NCBI GenBank assembly: GCA_947629485.1
Contig: CANRDX010000001.1
Coordinates: forward strand, 132,663 to 196,662
Length of the DNA stretch: 64,000 nucleotides
Direction: 5' to 3'
Origin: an uncultured Clostridia bacterium
GTDB taxonomy: Bacteria; Bacillota; Clostridia; Christensenellales; Borkfalkiaceae
Shown: piece after piece, positions 37,435 through 48,379 of the stretch
Layout of the letters: the number at the start of each line of letters is the position of its first letter
How positions within the stretch are numbered: the stretch's first letter is position 1
The notes under the pieces: model-generated
Database searches by the model: none
What the model saw: only the letters and a program-made list of their open reading frames with translations
Told to the model about the DNA's origin: nothing
Translations under genes and position numbers: made by a program

Positions 37435-40400
37435 ATGTACGAATTAAACGATTTCAATTCTATTCAAATCAGTATCGCGTCCCCCGAGAAGATCAGGGAA
37501 TGGTCGTACGGCGAAGTCACGAAGCCCGAGACCATCAACTACCGCACCCAAAAACCCGAACGCGACGGACTCTTCTGCGAAAAGATCTTCGGCCCGACGA
37601 AGGATTGGGAGTGCCATTGCGGAAAATACAAGCGTATTCGCTATAAAGGGATCATCTGCGAGAAGTGCGGCGTGGAAGTCACCCGCGCCAAAGTGAGAAG
37701 AGAGCGCATGGGGCACATCGAATTGGCGGCGCCCGTGTCGCACATCTGGTACTTCCGCGGCGTTCCCTCCAAGATCGGTCTTCTCCTCGACATGGGCCCC
37801 AAGCCGCTCGAACAGGTCATCTATTTCGCGGCGTACGTCGTTCTCGATCCGGGCACGACGGGGCTGGAATACAAGCAGGTCATCAACGATAAGCAACTCC
37901 GCGAGATCGAAGAGACGATGGGCACCAAGACGGGGCTGAAAGTGGGCATGGGCGCGGAGGCGATCCGCGAACTGCTCATGGCGGTCGATCTCGACAAAGA
38001 GAGCGAGGAGTGCAAGCGCATCATCGAGAACAACCCGACGGGCGCGAAGCGCGTGAAGGCGATCAAGCGCATCGAGATCATCGAGGCGTTCAGAAAGAGC
38101 GGCAACCGCCCCGAGTGGATGGTGCTCACCGTTCTTCCCGTGATCCCGCCCGATTTAAGACCTATGGTTCAGCTCGACGGCGGCAGATTCGCGACGAGCG
38201 ACCTCAACGATCTCTATCGCCGCGTCATCAACAGAAACAACCGCTTGAAGCGCATGATCGAGCTTGGCGCGCCCGAGATGATCGTGAAGAACGAAAAGCG
38301 CATGTTGCAGGAGGCGGTGGACGCCCTCATCGACAACGGCAGAAGGGGCAAGCCCCTCATCGGTCCCTCCAACCGCGAGCTGAAATCGCTCTCCGGGCTG
38401 CTCAGGGGCAAGCAGGGCAGATTCAGACAGAACCTTCTCGGCAAGCGCGTCGACTATTCGGGCCGTTCGGTCATCGTCGTCGGCCCCGAACTGAAAATCT
38501 ATCAGTGCGGCCTTCCCAAAGAAATGGCGATCGAGCTGTTCAAGCCCTTCGTGATGAAGCGCCTCGTCGAGACGGGGAAGAGCCACAACATCAAGAGCGC
38601 GAAGCGCACCGTGGAAAAGGGGAAGGACTTCGTTTGGGACGTCCTCGAAGAGGTCATCAAAGAGCACCCCGTGCTCCTGAACCGTGCGCCCACCCTGCAC
38701 CGTCTCTCCATTCAGGCGTTTGAGCCGATCCTCATCGAGGGAAGAGCCATCAAGATCTCCCCGCTCGTCTGCGGTCCCTTCAATGCGGACTTCGACGGCG
38801 ACCAGATGGCCGTTCACCTTCCGCTCTCCATCGAAGCGCAGGCGGAAGCGAGATTTTTGATGCTCTCCGCGAACAATATCTTAAAGCTCGCCGACGGAAA
38901 GTCCGTCATGTCCCCGACGCAGGATATGATCATCGGCGCCTACTACCTCACCATTCTCAGAAGAGAAGAGGGCAAGAAGTACGACGCGCTCTGCCGCCCC
39001 TCGGAGGACGGCGAGGTCTATGTCCCGCCCGTATATTGCTCGTTCGACGAGGCGCTCATGAGCTATCAGCTCAAAAACGTGCACTGTCAGGACGAGATCT
39101 ATGTCCGCCGCACCGTGGAGCTTCCCGCGGGCAAGTTCGACGATCTCGAACTTCCCTATGAGAAATTCTTCGGCGGCGAAGTCGCCAACAACGGCATCCG
39201 CGGCAGAGTGATCGCGTTCAGGAACGAATCGACGGGTACCGTGTCCGTGACGGGCACGATCAAAACGACGGTCGGCAGGATCATCTACAACGACGGGATG
39301 CCGCAGGATCTCGACTTCGTGAAGCGCAATGCCCCCGAGGACTACCTCAAATTGGAGCTTTCCACCGAATTTATCGGCAACGCCCGCGCGATCGGCAAGA
39401 AACATCTCTCCCGCATCGTCGAGGCATGCTTCAAGACGGGCTATGCGCCCAAAGCGTCCGCCGTGCTCGACGCGATCAAGGAACGCGGCTATAAGTATTC
39501 CACGATCGCGGCGCTCACGACTTCCGTCTTCGATATGAAGATCCCCGAAGAGAAGGACGAGATCGTCCGCGAGGCGGAGGAACAGGTCGCCAAGATCTCC
39601 AAGAAGTTCGCGCGCGGTCTATTAAAAGAAGAGGAACGCTACCACGCCGTGATCGGCGTATGGGACGACGCGACCGACCAAGTTGCGGGGCTGCTCAAAG
39701 AGCAGGGCGCGAACGACAAGTTCAACCCCATTTGGATGATGGCGGATTCGGGCGCCCGCGGCTCCATCGACCAGATCAAGCAGCTCTCGGGCATGCGCGG
39801 CCTCATGGTCAACCCGCAGGGAAAGAAGATCGAAGTTCCCGTCAAGAGCTGTTTCAGAAACGGACTCTCCGTTCTCGAATACTTCATCTCCTCGCACGGC
39901 GGCAGAAAGGGTCTTGCCGATACCGCCTTGAAGACGGCGGACTCGGGCTATCTCACCCGCCGTTTGGTCGACGTCTCGCAAGACGTCATCGTGCGCGAAG
40001 AGGATTGCTCGGCGGGCAGACGTCCCCGCGGCACCAAGCTCCGCGCTATCTACGGGCAGAACGGCGAGCTGATCGAGAGCCTCGAAGACAGATTGATCGG
40101 CAGATTTGCGGCGGAGGATCTCACGGATAACGACGGCAATGTGATCGTTCCCTGCAACGAGATGATCACCGAGGCAAACGCCAAGAAGCTCGCGTCCATC
40201 GAGAAGTACGTAAGCGGCGGCGTCAACATCCGCTCCATCTTCAACTGCAACACCCGCTTCGGCGTCTGCGCGAAGTGCTACGGCAAGAACATGGCGACGA
40301 CCCTTCCCATCAAAGTGGGCGAAGCGGTGGGCGTCATCGCGGCGCAGTCCATCGGCGAACCCGGTACCCAGCTCACCATGCGTACCTTCCACACGGGCGG

Positions 40401-41190
40401 CATTGCGGCGACGGGCGACATCACGCAGGGTCTTCCCCGCGTCGAGGAACTCTTCGAAGCGCGCCGTCCGAAGGGCGTTGCGACGATCTGCGAATTCGCG
40501 GGCGTCGTCACGGTGGACGATACCGACAATTTGAAGCATGTGATCGTCTCCGACCGCGACACGGGCGAACGGCTCAAAGATTACGAGCTTCCCTTCAACG
40601 CCGAGCTGAAAGTCAAGACGGGCGACGTCGTCGAACCCGGCGTACAGCTCAATACGGGTTCCGTCAACCCGCAGGATATCATCCGCGTCAAGGGCGTCAA
40701 GGGCGTGCAGGACTACATTCTCGAACAGGTGCAGTCCGTCTACCGCTCGCAGGGCGTCGATATCAACGACAAGCACGTCGAGATCATCGTCCGCCAGATG
40801 CTTCGCAAAGTGCGCATCGAGAACGCGGGGACGACGGATATGCTCCCCGGCCAGCTCGTGGATATGTTCACCTTTGAGGAACAGAACGAGAAGACGATCC
40901 TCTCGGGCGGGGTTCCCGCAACGGCGAAGCGCGTGCTGCTCGGGATCACGAAGGCGGCGCTCGCGACCGATTCCTTCCTCTCCGCCGCTTCCTTCCAGGA
41001 GACCTCCCGCGTGCTCACGGAGGCTGCGATCTGCACCAAGCGCGATCCCCTCATCGGGCTGAAAGAGAACGTCATCATCGGCAAACTCATTCCCGCGGGA
41101 ACGGGCATGAAGGAATACAAGAACGTTTCCGTGCTCCCCGTCTCGGGCTATCGCGAGGCGGCGCAGGAGACGGCGGTCACCGAAGATTGA
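37435..41190 (+). CDS. rpoC: DNA-directed RNA polymerase subunit beta'
   Basis: [16 protein letters not shown] catalytic motif, [24 protein letters not shown] zinc-binding site, [16 protein letters not shown]. Confidence 0.97.
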   Translation: MYELNDFNSIQISIASPEKIREWSYGEVTKPETINYRTQKPERDGLFCEKIFGPTKDWECHCGKYKRIRYKGIICEKCGVEVTRAKVRRERMGHIELAAPVSHIWYFRGVPSKIGLLLDMGPKPLEQVIYFAAYVVLDPGTTGLEYKQVINDKQLREIEETMGTKTGLKVGMGAEAIRELLMAVDLDKESEECKRIIENNPTGAKRVKAIKRIEIIEAFRKSGNRPEWMVLTVLPVIPPDLRPMVQLDGGRFATSDLNDLYRRVINRNNRLKRMIELGAPEMIVKNEKRMLQEAVDALIDNGRRGKPLIGPSNRELKSLSGLLRGKQGRFRQNLLGKRVDYSGRSVIVVGPELKIYQCGLPKEMAIELFKPFVMKRLVETGKSHNIKSAKRTVEKGKDFVWDVLEEVIKEHPVLLNRAPTLHRLSIQAFEPILIEGRAIKISPLVCGPFNADFDGDQMAVHLPLSIEAQAEARFLMLSANNILKLADGKSVMSPTQDMIIGAYYLTILRREEGKKYDALCRPSEDGEVYVPPVYCSFDEALMSYQLKNVHCQDEIYVRRTVELPAGKFDDLELPYEKFFGGEVANNGIRGRVIAFRNESTGTVSVTGTIKTTVGRIIYNDGMPQDLDFVKRNAPEDYLKLELSTEFIGNARAIGKKHLSRIVEACFKTGYAPKASAVLDAIKERGYKYSTIAALTTSVFDMKIPEEKDEIVREAEEQVAKISKKFARGLLKEEERYHAVIGVWDDATDQVAGLLKEQGANDKFNPIWMMADSGARGSIDQIKQLSGMRGLMVNPQGKKIEVPVKSCFRNGLSVLEYFISSHGGRKGLADTALKTADSGYLTRRLVDVSQDVIVREEDCSAGRRPRGTKLRAIYGQNGELIESLEDRLIGRFAAEDLTDNDGNVIVPCNEMITEANAKKLASIEKYVSGGVNIRSIFNCNTRFGVCAKCYGKNMATTLPIKVGEAVGVIAAQSIGEPGTQLTMRTFHTGGIAATGDITQGLPRVEELFEARRPKGVATICEFAGVVTVDDTDNLKHVIVSDRDTGERLKDYELPFNAELKVKTGDVVEPGVQLNTGSVNPQDIIRVKGVKGVQDYILEQVQSVYRSQGVDINDKHVEIIVRQMLRKVRIENAGTTDMLPGQLVDMFTFEEQNEKTILSGGVPATAKRVLLGITKAALATDSFLSAASFQETSRVLTEAAICTKRDPLIGLKENVIIGKLIPAGTGMKEYKNVSVLPVSGYREAAQETAVTED

Positions 41191-41204
41191 TGGCTGTAAA
41201 AAGA

Positions 41205-41235
41205 ACCGAAGGGCGGCAGAAATGCCGCCCTTTTC
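41205..41235 (+). terminator. rpoBC terminator
   Basis: AAGGGCGGCagaaatGCCGCCCTTtt. Confidence 0.82.
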
Positions 41236-41347
41236 CGTAGAATGGGCTTGCTCCCAAAAAAATTTCCGAAAATTTTTTATTTTTTCCAACAAAATTGCGG
41301 ATACCGTTGTTATATAAGTGTAAGGACAAAATCAGGAGGACACATTC

Positions 41348-42649
41348 ATGAAAAAAAGATATCGTTTTTTGGCAGTACTCGCACTCGCAGGCCTCGTTTC
41401 CGTTCCGCTCGCCGCATGCGACTTCGGCGGCAACGGCGGCAACAAAGGGGACGGCAGCGATCATAAGACGGAAGCCACCGAGATCGGCACGTACACGGGT
41501 ATCGCGAGCACCGAATCCATCTACGGCGTCGGCGCAGTGACGACGACAGAGCTTCTCGCAGAGACGGTCACGCCCACCGCTCCCGAGTCCGGTCCCATCA
41601 CTTCCACTCCAGGTGAGAGCAACCCCGATGCAGGCAACCCCGGCGAAAGCAACCCTGGTGAAAGCAACCCTGGTGAAACGACCCCTGTGGATCCCGATCC
41701 TTCGCAAACTCCCGACTACGGCCTTCCCGATGTCGGCGACAACCAGATCGGCGACGTGCAGGATGCGGCACAGGATTTCAACACCTACTTCAACATGCTG
41801 GATAGCTTCCTCGACAAGGCCGCGACCAAGACGGTCGTCGAGAAGAACGTCTCCGAGGACCCCATGCTCGCAGGCTACGAGCTGAAGCTCACCATCACCG
41901 GCAAGAATGCCGCGGGCGAAGATGATGTACACATCGTCTACTATACCGAGACGGCGGGCGAGACGCAGAGCTATTCCACAGGAGACAAAGTACACCACAA
42001 CGCCCGTGAACGTGACGACGATGACGATCGTTGGGATTATGACGACGATGACGACGAAGTGACGACGGTCACCGAGACGACCTACACCCTTGATGGAGCC
42101 GTCTATATGGGTAAAGACGAGGCTGGCAGTGATGTCTACTACTTCATGACGGGCACCCGCACCGAACGCTCAGTCACCAAAGTAGAGGGAAGAGAAGAGG
42201 AGACGAAAGAGGAGAGTATCCTCAGGATGACGGCATTCGCCGACGAGCTTGACATGGCAAACCGCGTGGAGCTGAACAACGTTCAAACGACGGAATCGGA
42301 GACAGAACACAATTTCACCGAGACGGAGACCGAGAGCCTCTACACCTACTCCGTCTACAAGGACGGCAAGCTCCTCGAATCCACGCAGGTGAAATTTGAG
42401 ACGGAGGAAGAACACGGCAAAGTGGAAGCCGAGTACACCGTTCGCTTCCTCAGCGGTGCCTCCCGCGGCACCTATGAGATTGAGCGCGAGACGAAGGGAA
42501 CTTCCACCTGGATCTCCGTAAAATACAGCATCGACGGAAAGTCCGGCAAGTTCGTGATCGTCGAAAACGCCGACGGCACCTACACCTACAAGTTCTCCAA
42601 GAACAGCACGCAGGATAAGAACTTCTCCAACTTCCGCTTCGACGACTGA
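41348..42649 (+). CDS. putative lipoprotein with NPGES and Asp-rich low-complexity segments
   Basis: Lipobox LAAC; GESNPDAGNPGESNPGESNPGET; HHNARERDDDDDRWDYDDDDDE. Confidence 0.72.
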   Translation: MKKRYRFLAVLALAGLVSVPLAACDFGGNGGNKGDGSDHKTEATEIGTYTGIASTESIYGVGAVTTTELLAETVTPTAPESGPITSTPGESNPDAGNPGESNPGESNPGETTPVDPDPSQTPDYGLPDVGDNQIGDVQDAAQDFNTYFNMLDSFLDKAATKTVVEKNVSEDPMLAGYELKLTITGKNAAGEDDVHIVYYTETAGETQSYSTGDKVHHNARERDDDDDRWDYDDDDDEVTTVTETTYTLDGAVYMGKDEAGSDVYYFMTGTRTERSVTKVEGREEETKEESILRMTAFADELDMANRVELNNVQTTESETEHNFTETETESLYTYSVYKDGKLLESTQVKFETEEEHGKVEAEYTVRFLSGASRGTYEIERETKGTSTWISVKYSIDGKSGKFVIVENADGTYTYKFSKNSTQDKNFSNFRFDD

Positions 42650-42681
42650 TCGCCGCGCATGAGAAACATCGAGACAGAAAC

Positions 42682-42710
42682 TTGACATCGGCCGCCCTCC
42701 GTGCTATCAT
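42682..42710 (+). promoter_or_regulatory. promoter of the ECF sigma gene
   Basis: TTGACA-17 bp-TATCAT. Confidence 0.7.
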
Positions 42711-42739
42711 AGTGTGCGAAACGTACGGAGGCGGTCACT

Positions 42740-43258
42740 ATGACGCTGGATGAACATCTGAAAGAATTTGCCGAGGGGAACGATTCGAATTTCGGATCGT
42801 TCTACCTCGCGACCAAAAAGGCTGTCTACCACATTGCGCTCGGCGTCTTGCGCGACCGCGCCCTCGCCGAGGACGTGATGCAAAACACCTACATGAAGGT
42901 GCTGGCGAACGCGTCGGGCTATCGCGCAGGGACGAACGCGGCGGCATGGATCGCCCGCATCGCCAAGAACGAGGCGCTCAACGTCAAAAAACGCCGCATG
43001 CGCGAAGCTCCCGTCGACGAGCGGGAACAGGAACATCTCTTCGGCACAGCACAGCCCGACGACTACGGGCTGATGACCGACGTTGCGCGGCGCGTTCTCT
43101 CCGAGGACGAGTTCACGGTGCTCATGCTGGCGGCGGCGGACGGCTACAAACGGCGGGAGATCGCGGCAATGCTCAAAATGCCCCTTCCCACCGTCACATG
43201 GAAATATCATCAGGCGCTCGCCAAAATGCGGCGCGCACTGGAAGGAGGGAAGGCATGA
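42740..43258 (+). CDS. ECF-type RNA polymerase sigma factor
   Basis: Region 2 RDRALAEDVMQNTYMKVL; region 4 DGYKRREIAAMLKMPLPTVTWKYHQALAKMRRAL; RBS acggagg. Confidence 0.88.
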   Translation: MTLDEHLKEFAEGNDSNFGSFYLATKKAVYHIALGVLRDRALAEDVMQNTYMKVLANASGYRAGTNAAAWIARIAKNEALNVKKRRMREAPVDEREQEHLFGTAQPDDYGLMTDVARRVLSEDEFTVLMLAAADGYKRREIAAMLKMPLPTVTWKYHQALAKMRRALEGGKA

Positions 43259-44268
43259 AGAAGCGCGACATCGTAACATCGCTCAAAAAAGAGGCCGATC
43301 TGTACACGCCCGACGTGTCCGTAAATACCGGCGCGGCCCTTTCCCCCTACGAAGCAAAGGGCGGCACGGTTGCCCTCGCGCGGGAGAGGCGCACAAAGGG
43401 GATCGTCCTCATCGTTGCGGCAGTGCTCGCACTTGTGCTCTTTCTCGCCGTCCTTCTCCCCGTCCTCTTTGCGGGCGGCGGAAACGGGCCTACGGGCGAA
43501 GGCGAGTTTGCGACGCTGATCATCAGTATCAATCCCTCGGCGGAGTTCACGATCGAGAACGACAAGGTGACAGGCGCGAAGGCGCTCAATCAGGACGCTG
43601 CCGTCATGCTCGTGAACGTGAACGAAAACCTCATAGGTATGTCTGCGGAGGAGGCCTGCGTAACGTTTGCAACGCTCGCCCAAAATAAAAATCTCATCAC
43701 CGAAAAGGGCATTCGCATCCGCGTCACAGGCAAGGACCATGCCCGCATCTCGGGCAGCGTGCAGACCGCGCTTCAAGGCTTTGCCGCGGTGAGCGATCTT
43801 CCCGACGAGGACTACACTTCCATCATGGGCGGCTACAACGAGCAGGATATGAGCGACTTCGAGGCTTACCTTTCGACCTCGTACGCTTCGAGCAAAGAGG
43901 CGTTCATGCAGGATGTGAGAACGCTCCTTGAAACCTACGACTACGAAGCCGACCTCAACGGCCTCGATCTTGCCGATCCCGCCGCAGTGACGCAGTTCAA
44001 CGAGAAATATAAGCTGCTCGGCGACGACTTCTGGCTGGAAGGAAAGACCGCAAACCAACTTGAAAAGAGCAAGCGGGAATGTCTCGATGAGTACCGCGAA
44101 CTGCAACGCGACCTCATAGAGGATCCCGACGAGGCGTTTGAGGACCTCTTCGAGGACTTTCTCGAAATCTTCAAGGAAGATTACAAGCACGGCGGAAGCG
44201 ATTGGCGTCATCATGACGACGATGACGACGATGATGACGACGACGATGACGATGATGACGACGATTGA
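43255..44268 (+). CDS. RsgI-like membrane anti-sigma factor with polyaspartate C-terminus
   Basis: ATGA overlap with sigma; single TM; IISINPSAEFTIENDKVTGAKALNQDA resembles RsgI periplasmic domain; ends in 17 consecutive Asp. Confidence 0.75.
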   Translation: MKKRDIVTSLKKEADLYTPDVSVNTGAALSPYEAKGGTVALARERRTKGIVLIVAAVLALVLFLAVLLPVLFAGGGNGPTGEGEFATLIISINPSAEFTIENDKVTGAKALNQDAAVMLVNVNENLIGMSAEEACVTFATLAQNKNLITEKGIRIRVTGKDHARISGSVQTALQGFAAVSDLPDEDYTSIMGGYNEQDMSDFEAYLSTSYASSKEAFMQDVRTLLETYDYEADLNGLDLADPAAVTQFNEKYKLLGDDFWLEGKTANQLEKSKRECLDEYRELQRDLIEDPDEAFEDLFEDFLEIFKEDYKHGGSDWRHHDDDDDDDDDDDDDDDDD

Positions 44269-44509
44269 GCCGATTTTCTTTCAAACGCTTAAAATAACGG
44301 CAAACGAATAAGATAGAATAACAACTGCGATAGAGCGGTTGTTATTTTTTTTGGGAGGCTCCCGCGCCGGGCGGCAGAGAGCGGGGGGGGCTTATTCCTA
44401 CAAAAACCCGCCGAAAACGCCTGAATGCGGGCGATTTCGCCATGATTCGCTTGCAATTTCAAAACATTATGTTATAATATGTGATAGAATAAAACGGAGG
44501 AGATCCGCC

Positions 44510-47500
44510 ATGAAGAAATCGACGGCGATGCTCGGATTTGTGCTCGCGGGAGCGATCGCGGCGGGCGGGGCGGGCGTCTTTGCGTATCCCGCCGAAGCCG
44601 CACAGCGGTATAATTACGACTATTCGCGCCCCAATTCGGCAGACCGCACCACGCTCGGCGCCGCAGAGCTGATCGAACGCTATCTCTCCGCGCCACTCGG
44701 CTCCGCCGAACGCGGATTTCTCCAATCACAAGCGTCCTTTTCGCTGACATATAGTGAATCTGTCGGGATCTCCTCTGTGGACGCCGTCCTTGAAAACGAT
44801 ATGTTGGAGATCGCGGCGCGCCCCGTCTCCTATCTCGCCGCCAACAACCGCACCGTCACATGGACGCCCCGCTCCGCAGACGGCGCCCCCCTTCTCGACG
44901 GCGGAAACGAGTGGACGCTGCAAAAAGAGATCCCTTCGGACGCCGACTTCGTCACCGTGGAGTACGAGGCGAAGCTCTTTATCGGCAAAGAGGACTTGAA
45001 CGGGCTTCTAAACGCCGCCTATCTTGCGGGCATGGGTGCCTCGGAAAAGCTCCGCGCGGAGGAAGAGCGGTATCGCGGCGAGCTTGCCGCATGGGAGGAG
45101 GCGAGCGCGGCGTACGAAACGTATCTTTCCGATATGCAGCGCTACGAAGAGGAGTGCGCGGCGTATGAGAGCGAACTTGCCGCGCACAAGATCTGGCAGG
45201 CGGAAGACGGCGAATACAGGCAATATCTTGCCGAACGGGAACGCTATCTCGCCCAGCAGGAGGAATATAACGCCTATCTTGCCGCGCTCTCCGCGCACAA
45301 TGCGCAGGTGAAAGCCTATCAGGACTATCTCTTTGCGCAGACGATCTATGAGCGCGAGCTTGCCGCCTACGAGCAAAGCACCGCCTCCGCCGACGCACAG
45401 ACGGCGCTTCGTCAGATCTCCTATCTCGATTTCGTGTTTGAAGAGGCGTACACGCCGAAGGGACGCCCCCGCACCCTGTATAACGCGATCATGGGGGATT
45501 CTGTGACGCAGGTCCTCAAAGAGAAGAAACTGCTCACGGAACAGAGCGTCTCTCTCGCCGCCATCGAACTTGCCGAGGACGCCACCTATAAATTGCGCGA
45601 AGATATTCTTCCCCGCCTTGCCGCCTGCAAGACCGACGCTTCCAAATACGCCTTCTACATCGCCTATTACGAAAAGATCCGCGATTCCTTCACCGCCCTC
45701 TTCCGCGCACTCGACTTTCTCTATCAATACGATATCGTCTATAAGGCGATCCGCCAGAAGGACCGCCTCGAAGAATACAAAGTTTTGCTCGCGCAGCTCT
45801 TTACGATCTGCAACCTGCTTTCCGAGGACGAGATCCCCAATTTCAGCACCCTATACCCCAAAGAGGGAGGCAAGAAATACAATTTCGACGACAGCTACCG
45901 CATCGGCGGTGAACGGCCCGCCGCGCTCCTCTTGCAGGCGGAGATCCCCGCAGAAGGGGATCCGAAGCCGCTTGCGCAGGGCTATCCCTCCATTCCCGAG
46001 AAGCCCGTCCCGCCCGCGCCCGTCGCCTCGCCGAGCGCCGCGCCCGCCGAGGTGAAGGAACCCGTCGCGCCGGAACCCGTTTCGCCTCCGAGCACGGAGC
46101 CGACCGTCAGGACGGAGCCTGTGCTACCCATGCCCGTGGATCAGCCTTCCGAAAAACCTTCGGAATATGTTCCCGCGGAGGGGGAAGCCGCGCTTGCGGC
46201 GGCATACGACGGGGGAGAATTGCAGTATCGCGCGGAGGCGCAGACGGATTATTATCTTCCCGTCACCTCCGAGGTCGTGCGCTACTTCCGCAACGCGAAA
46301 GAGGTGATCGTCGAATTCTATCTCGAAGAGGGCGGCGCGCCCGCGTACACCGCCGAGGGCGTTGCGGGATCCCCGCTCGACGCCTCTCCCCCTCAGCCTC
46401 AAAAGAAGAAAACGGGATACACCTGCACGTTCGAGTGCTGGACGGATGAGCGCGGAGAACGCGTCGATCTGCGCCGTCTCCCTTCGCCCGAAGAGGGCGG
46501 CACGCTCCGTCTCTATCCCCGATTCACCGAAACGCCCAATTCGTACGAGGTGATCTGGCAGATCGGCGAGGAGCGGGAAAGCGCGCTCTGCCTCTATGGG
46601 GAGCGCCCCGTATACGACGGCACGCCGACGAAGGCGGCGAGCATGGGCAGGTCCTTCCGCTTTACGGGCTGGCAGGCCGCCGACGGATCGGTGTTCGACC
46701 CTCTTGCGCTGCCCGCCATGACGGAGCGGGGAGCCGTCTACACCGCGGTGTTCGAGAACAGCCTGATCATCACATGGCGCGTCAACGGGACGGAGACGCG
46801 CACCTCCGTTTGGCACGGAGAGACCCCCGTCTATCCTTCGCAAGCAGGGCTTCCTTCGCGCCCCGCAGACAGCCGCCGCTATATCTTCATCGGTTGGGAC
46901 AGAGAGCCTCTTCCCGCGACGGGAGACGCCGTATATACCGCCCTCTTTCGCGAAGAATATCTCATTCCTTCGGGGCAGAGCGGGGCAGAGATCAGATACG
47001 GGGAGACGCTCCTTGCCGATTGCAGCGGCGTAAACCCCGCTTCCATGCAGGTAGGCGCCTTTCTCTTGGTCGCCGCCGAGCAGGGGCTTGGGGCGCGTCT
47101 GGAGTTTTTGAATTGCACGCTCTCGATGAATGCGGGCGCCGTGCGCGCGCTTGCGGAGGCGGGCGTGTGCGAATTTATTCTTCAAACGGCGGCGCAGCGG
47201 GCTTACGCCTACACGTTCTCCCTCGGGCTGCGCGACGGGGAGGGGAACACCGTTCCGTCCGAAAGCCGCTATTCCTTCGTGTTCAAAGGGAAATTCGATG
47301 AGGTCAACTCCGCGCTGATCGCAACGGACGCGGGCGGCGAAACGTCGTCGGTGCGTTTCGAGATGAACGGGAACGAGCTTTCCTTCTCGCTGCGCCCCAA
47401 TACAATATATGAGATCTACCCCCGCTACAAGGTGAACGTGATCGGCGCGGAGAACGTCGGGCTTCAAACTTCCGCCGCCTTCGCGCGGGAGGGGGAGCGC

Positions 47501-48205
47501 GTCGAGATCGATACGGGCGAGTGCGAAGCGGGATATTATATCGAAGAGATCTATGTGTTGGATCCCGCAGGGAACGCTCTGCCCGTCGAGGACAACGCGT
47601 TTATCATGCCCGCATGCGCGGTGAGCGTGGGCGTTCGCGTGGCGCGGTGCACCTATACCGTGAAATGGGTCAGCGCAGGAAAAACGCTGTACACGCAGAC
47701 ATGTCACTACGGCGACGCGATCGTTGCGCCCGAGTTGGAAGTCGTTCGCGCGGACGACGACGAATACCGCTATACCTTCACCGAGTGGGAAGGGTATGAA
47801 GAGGGGCTTGTGTGCACGGAAGATATCGAGTTCCATGCGCAGTTCTCCCGCTCGCCCGTCCCGCCCCGCCCCGTCTACGGGCCGAGCAAGTACTACTATA
47901 TGCTGCTTGCGGCGAAGATCGGCTTCCCCATCCTGCTTGCGGCGATCGTCGCGCTCATCGTCTTTTTCGTGGTGCGCCATATTCGCAAAAAACGCAGGAG
48001 CGCCAAGCTGAACACATCCGAGGCACCCATGCCCGAAACAGAGGCTTCGCTCCCTCCTTCCGACGAGGCGGACATGCAAGAGGGGAGGGAAGTGACCTCG
48101 GACATGGGTACCCCGTCTTGCGCGCAGGAAGGGGAGGATGAGGGGCATTCTTCCCCCTCGCAGCCTTCCGAAGAGGGGCATGCGCGGGAAAAAGAGGACG
48201 AATAA
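44510..48205 (+). CDS. large surface protein: coiled-coil Ala/Tyr/Glu region, Pro-rich hinge, InlB B-repeat-like domains, C-terminal TM
   Basis: Signal peptide; YEEECAAYESELAAHKIW...; VIWQIGEERESALCLYGERPVYDGTPTKA..FTGW repeats; TM AKIGFPILLAAIVALIVFFVV then basic/acidic tail; promoter TTGCAA-16-TATAAT. Confidence 0.77.
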   Translation: MKKSTAMLGFVLAGAIAAGGAGVFAYPAEAAQRYNYDYSRPNSADRTTLGAAELIERYLSAPLGSAERGFLQSQASFSLTYSESVGISSVDAVLENDMLEIAARPVSYLAANNRTVTWTPRSADGAPLLDGGNEWTLQKEIPSDADFVTVEYEAKLFIGKEDLNGLLNAAYLAGMGASEKLRAEEERYRGELAAWEEASAAYETYLSDMQRYEEECAAYESELAAHKIWQAEDGEYRQYLAERERYLAQQEEYNAYLAALSAHNAQVKAYQDYLFAQTIYERELAAYEQSTASADAQTALRQISYLDFVFEEAYTPKGRPRTLYNAIMGDSVTQVLKEKKLLTEQSVSLAAIELAEDATYKLREDILPRLAACKTDASKYAFYIAYYEKIRDSFTALFRALDFLYQYDIVYKAIRQKDRLEEYKVLLAQLFTICNLLSEDEIPNFSTLYPKEGGKKYNFDDSYRIGGERPAALLLQAEIPAEGDPKPLAQGYPSIPEKPVPPAPVASPSAAPAEVKEPVAPEPVSPPSTEPTVRTEPVLPMPVDQPSEKPSEYVPAEGEAALAAAYDGGELQYRAEAQTDYYLPVTSEVVRYFRNAKEVIVEFYLEEGGAPAYTAEGVAGSPLDASPPQPQKKKTGYTCTFECWTDERGERVDLRRLPSPEEGGTLRLYPRFTETPNSYEVIWQIGEERESALCLYGERPVYDGTPTKAASMGRSFRFTGWQAADGSVFDPLALPAMTERGAVYTAVFENSLIITWRVNGTETRTSVWHGETPVYPSQAGLPSRPADSRRYIFIGWDREPLPATGDAVYTALFREEYLIPSGQSGAEIRYGETLLADCSGVNPASMQVGAFLLVAAEQGLGARLEFLNCTLSMNAGAVRALAEAGVCEFILQTAAQRAYAYTFSLGLRDGEGNTVPSESRYSFVFKGKFDEVNSALIATDAGGETSSVRFEMNGNELSFSLRPNTIYEIYPRYKVNVIGAENVGLQTSAAFAREGERVEIDTGECEAGYYIEEIYVLDPAGNALPVEDNAFIMPACAVSVGVRVARCTYTVKWVSAGKTLYTQTCHYGDAIVAPELEVVRADDDEYRYTFTEWEGYEEGLVCTEDIEFHAQFSRSPVPPRPVYGPSKYYYMLLAAKIGFPILLAAIVALIVFFVVRHIRKKRRSAKLNTSEAPMPETEASLPPSDEADMQEGREVTSDMGTPSCAQEGEDEGHSSPSQPSEEGHAREKEDE

Positions 48206-48250
48206 GCGTGAAATTTGTCGGAAAAGGTGCAAAATGTTATAAAATTTCCG

Positions 48251-48279
48251 TTGACAAGGGAAGAAAACTATGTTAATAT
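48251..48279 (+). promoter_or_regulatory. promoter of the giant surface protein gene
   Basis: TTGACA-17 bp-TAATAT. Confidence 0.7.
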
Positions 48280-48379
48280 TTTAACAAGGATCGCTTTATA
48301 ATAAGGTAACATGTGGCGCGCGACAATATTTTCATTCGCGTTTTCGCCGTGTTTATAATAATTTTTCGGGAGATTTCTC

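Noticed and set aside
46124-48232. 702-aa minus-strand ORF
   Set aside because: Shadow of the surface-protein gene; no credible motif
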